From positions 50,276-114,275 of the forward strand of contig CAJGCP010000001.1 in the NCBI GenBank assembly GCA_904501885.1: a stretch of DNA of 64,000 nt, written 5' to 3'. Below, one piece after another: positions 63,138-64,000 of this stretch. Both the position numbers and the translations under genes were made by a program. The number at the start of each line of letters is the position of its first letter. Position 1 is the first letter of the stretch. The DNA is from an uncultured Acetatifactor sp. (GTDB taxonomy: Bacteria; Bacillota; Clostridia; Lachnospirales; Lachnospiraceae). The notes beneath the pieces are model-generated. The model was not told the origin of the DNA and searched no databases. It was given only the letters and a program-made list of their open reading frames with translations.

Positions 63138-63335
63138 AATTCTGTCCAACCTGGGCAGAATTTTCAAAATCCACTTCCGACCAAGTTGGTTGGAAGTCTA
63201 AATCCGCACTTCTGTCCAAATTGGACAGAAGTAAAAAAGCCAACTTCAACACAAGTTGTGTCGAAGTCAAAAAAGCACATCTGCGCAACTTGCAGAGAAG
63301 TCTGTCTTCAACTTCTGCACAGGTTGTGTAGAAGT
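63138..63335. repeat. Array of six tandem 25-bp imperfect palindromes, 34-35 bp period
   Basis: Units start at 63138, 63173, 63208, 63243, 63277 and 63311; each is 25 bp with 9-10 bp A-rich or mixed spacers. Each folds as a 10-bp stem with a 5-nt loop. Unit 3 is perfect: ACTTCTGTCC pairs with GGACAGAAGT around AAATT. Stem sequences differ between units yet pair: position 9-17 is C-G in units 1-3, A-T in 4 and 6, G-C in 5; position 8-18 is T-G, A-T, T-A, C-G, C/A, C-G. Outer ACTTC...GAAGT and loop AAxTT are most conserved. Unit 5 has three mismatches and unit 4 one. Read leftward, several hairpins are followed by TTTTTT. Not protein coding. Confidence 0.85.
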
Positions 63336-63360
63336 TGAATTTGCCTCAAGACAAAAAGCA

Positions 63361-63388
63361 AGGCACTAACTCTTTGCGGTTAGTGCCT
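63361..63388. terminator. Strong hairpin, possible bidirectional terminator
   Basis: A perfect 10-bp stem AGGCACTAAC / GTTAGTGCCT (63361-63370 with 63379-63388) with an 8-nt loop. Rightward it is followed by a T/G-rich run, leftward by TTGCTTTTTG. It closes the palindrome array on the right and separates it from the AbiEi promoter. Confidence 0.65.
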
Positions 63389-63495
63389 CTGTTGTTGTTC
63401 GATTTTTGGTGTATGGTAAATGTCTTGCTTTAGATTGTCGTTTACTTCAGTCGTAATTTAATTGTAAATATTTTTGGAATGTTTCCAGCAAGATA

Positions 63496-63524
63496 TTGAC
63501 TTTAATCGTAATTATGATTATAAT
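63496..63524 (+). promoter_or_regulatory. Promoter of the AbiEi-like gene
   Basis: TTGACT at 63496-63501 and a perfect TATAAT at 63519-63524 with a 17-bp spacer. The start codon is 32 bases downstream of the -10 box, behind GAGGTGAG. Confidence 0.85.
63503..63520 (+). promoter_or_regulatory. Putative AbiEi operator palindrome between -35 and -10
   Basis: An 18-bp near-perfect palindrome (TAATCGTAATTATGATTA, one mismatched pair) fills the promoter spacer. Related half-sites (TCGTAATTTAATTG near 63451 and TATAATCGA near 63537) flank it. AbiEi antitoxins are known to repress their own operon by binding inverted repeats at the promoter, so this is the likely autoregulatory site (inference). Confidence 0.6.
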
Positions 63525-63555
63525 ATTATTGAGTTATTATAATCGAGGTGAGTGT

Positions 63556-64000
63556 ATGGATTACATGACTGAACTCACCGCTATTGCAAAAACGCATGGC
63601 GGAATTATTGAAACGAAAATAGCAGCGCAACGCGGCATCTCCAAGGCGATGCTTTATAAGTTGTGCAAAGAAGATAAAATCCATCGTATTGTAAAAGGCC
63701 AGTACATTCTTCCCGATGATATGCAGGATGAATTATTGGCAATCAGTAACCGTTCAGAAAGAATCATTTTTTCTCACGAAACAGCTCTTTACCTTCACGG
63801 AATTTCTGACCGTACTCCATTTGAGCATACGGTTACTGCACCGTCCGGTTGTATCCCTTCTGCGGCAATTAAATCTGAATGCAAAGTGTATTATATCAAG
63901 CATGAATTGTTTGAACTTGGCAAAACAACGCTGAGAACACCTGCTGGAAATGATGTTCCTGCATATGATCTTGAACGCACTATTTGTGATGTTATTCGTA
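63556..64000 (+). CDS. AbiEi-family antitoxin/transcriptional regulator (type IV toxin-antitoxin), partial
   Basis: 148 residues visible; it continues past the right edge. The N-terminus is a winged-helix DNA-binding domain (IIETKIAAQRGISKAMLYKLCKEDKIHRIVKGQYIL, here in parts: TKIAAQRGISKAML then KIHRIVKGQYILPD). It is followed by the AbiEi core SHETALYLHGISDRTPFEHTVTAPSG and YDLERTICDVIR (~135-148), diagnostic of this family. AbiEi represses its operon and counteracts AbiEii, a nucleotidyltransferase toxin, giving phage defence by abortive infection or element maintenance. The toxin gene should follow just outside the window. The region is AT-rich, unlike the polysaccharide cluster. Confidence 0.88.
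   Translation, partial: MDYMTELTAIAKTHGGIIETKIAAQRGISKAMLYKLCKEDKIHRIVKGQYILPDDMQDELLAISNRSERIIFSHETALYLHGISDRTPFEHTVTAPSGCIPSAAIKSECKVYYIKHELFELGKTTLRTPAGNDVPAYDLERTICDVIR

Noticed and set aside
63040..63288. Minus-strand 82-aa ORF across the hairpin array
   Set aside because: No ribosome site, low complexity caused by the palindromes, and pairing rather than codon pattern is conserved.
63138..63335. CRISPR array
   Set aside because: Units are divergent palindromes with 9-10 bp spacers rather than identical repeats with ~30-bp unique spacers, and no cas genes are present.
63138..63335. Type III (ToxIN/CptIN-like) antitoxin RNA array
   Set aside because: The period is similar, but the repeats are not near-identical and the downstream gene is AbiEi, not a ToxN-like nuclease. 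Kept only as an analogy.
1..64000. tRNA, rRNA, transposase or integrase genes
   Set aside because: None recognised on either strand; the accessory look of the right edge rests on composition and the AbiE gene only.

Overview
The window looks like a chromosomal segment of an anaerobic gut or rumen Firmicute, most likely a member of the Lachnospiraceae. The grounds are the strong AGGAGG ribosome sites, frequent GTG and TTG starts, a Bacillota-type LexA box in front of uvrBA, a cdaA-cdaR operon, an EpsG-type polymerase, and very large Pro/Thr-linked surface lipoproteins. I see no rRNA, tRNA, transposase, integrase or CRISPR array. Genus and species cannot be fixed from the sequence alone.

Left part (1-26.8 kb). 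A partial membrane protein and aldose 1-epimerase (galM) run leftward. They diverge from two tandem giant paralogous lipoproteins of 2469 and 2906 aa. Each has a lipobox, two HYxxxG/EGR repeats, an alpha-helical catalytic-looking domain with motifs matching family 2 pectate lyases, SLH-like and Ig-like domains, then five or seven LamG-like sandwich modules on Pro/Thr linkers. A small set follows (GtrA flippase, ROK kinase, GmhA-like SIS isomerase), then LexA-controlled uvrBA, then a GH28-like beta-helix protein with its own promoter. The giant lipoproteins plus the GH28-like protein suggest pectin or another acidic plant polysaccharide as substrate (inference).

Middle (26.8-35.5 kb). An mreB/mbl gene is followed by a compact operon: recD2, comF-like, two membrane proteins, cdaA (c-di-AMP synthase), cdaR (YbbR) and an HPr-like protein. 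This meets a convergent DUF212/YuiD gene with overlapping stop codons.

Right (35.5-60.8 kb). A large exopolysaccharide/capsule cluster reads entirely rightward. It holds eight glycosyltransferases, two different initiating sugar-phosphate transferases (WcaJ-type and PglC-type), a Wzz-like protein with a degenerate kinase tail, an EpsG polymerase, a LytG-like glucosaminidase, a Pro/Thr-rich lipoprotein, and nucleotide-sugar enzymes (PglF/CapD-like and PseB-like 4,6-dehydratases, a short-chain epimerase, Gmd, GDP-fucose synthase, GlmM). The expected product is a heteropolysaccharide containing L-fucose and deoxy-aminosugars. No Wzx flippase is visible.

Right edge (60.8-64 kb). The composition becomes AT-richer and accessory in character: an AMP-dependent acyl-CoA-synthetase-like gene, then an 830-base non-coding stretch full of hairpins, then the start of an AbiEi-type antitoxin gene (type IV toxin-antitoxin) that runs off the window. 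The non-coding stretch contains the most unusual feature of the window: six tandem 25-bp imperfect palindromes at a 34-35 bp period. Their arms differ in sequence but stay complementary, i.e. they show compensatory changes.
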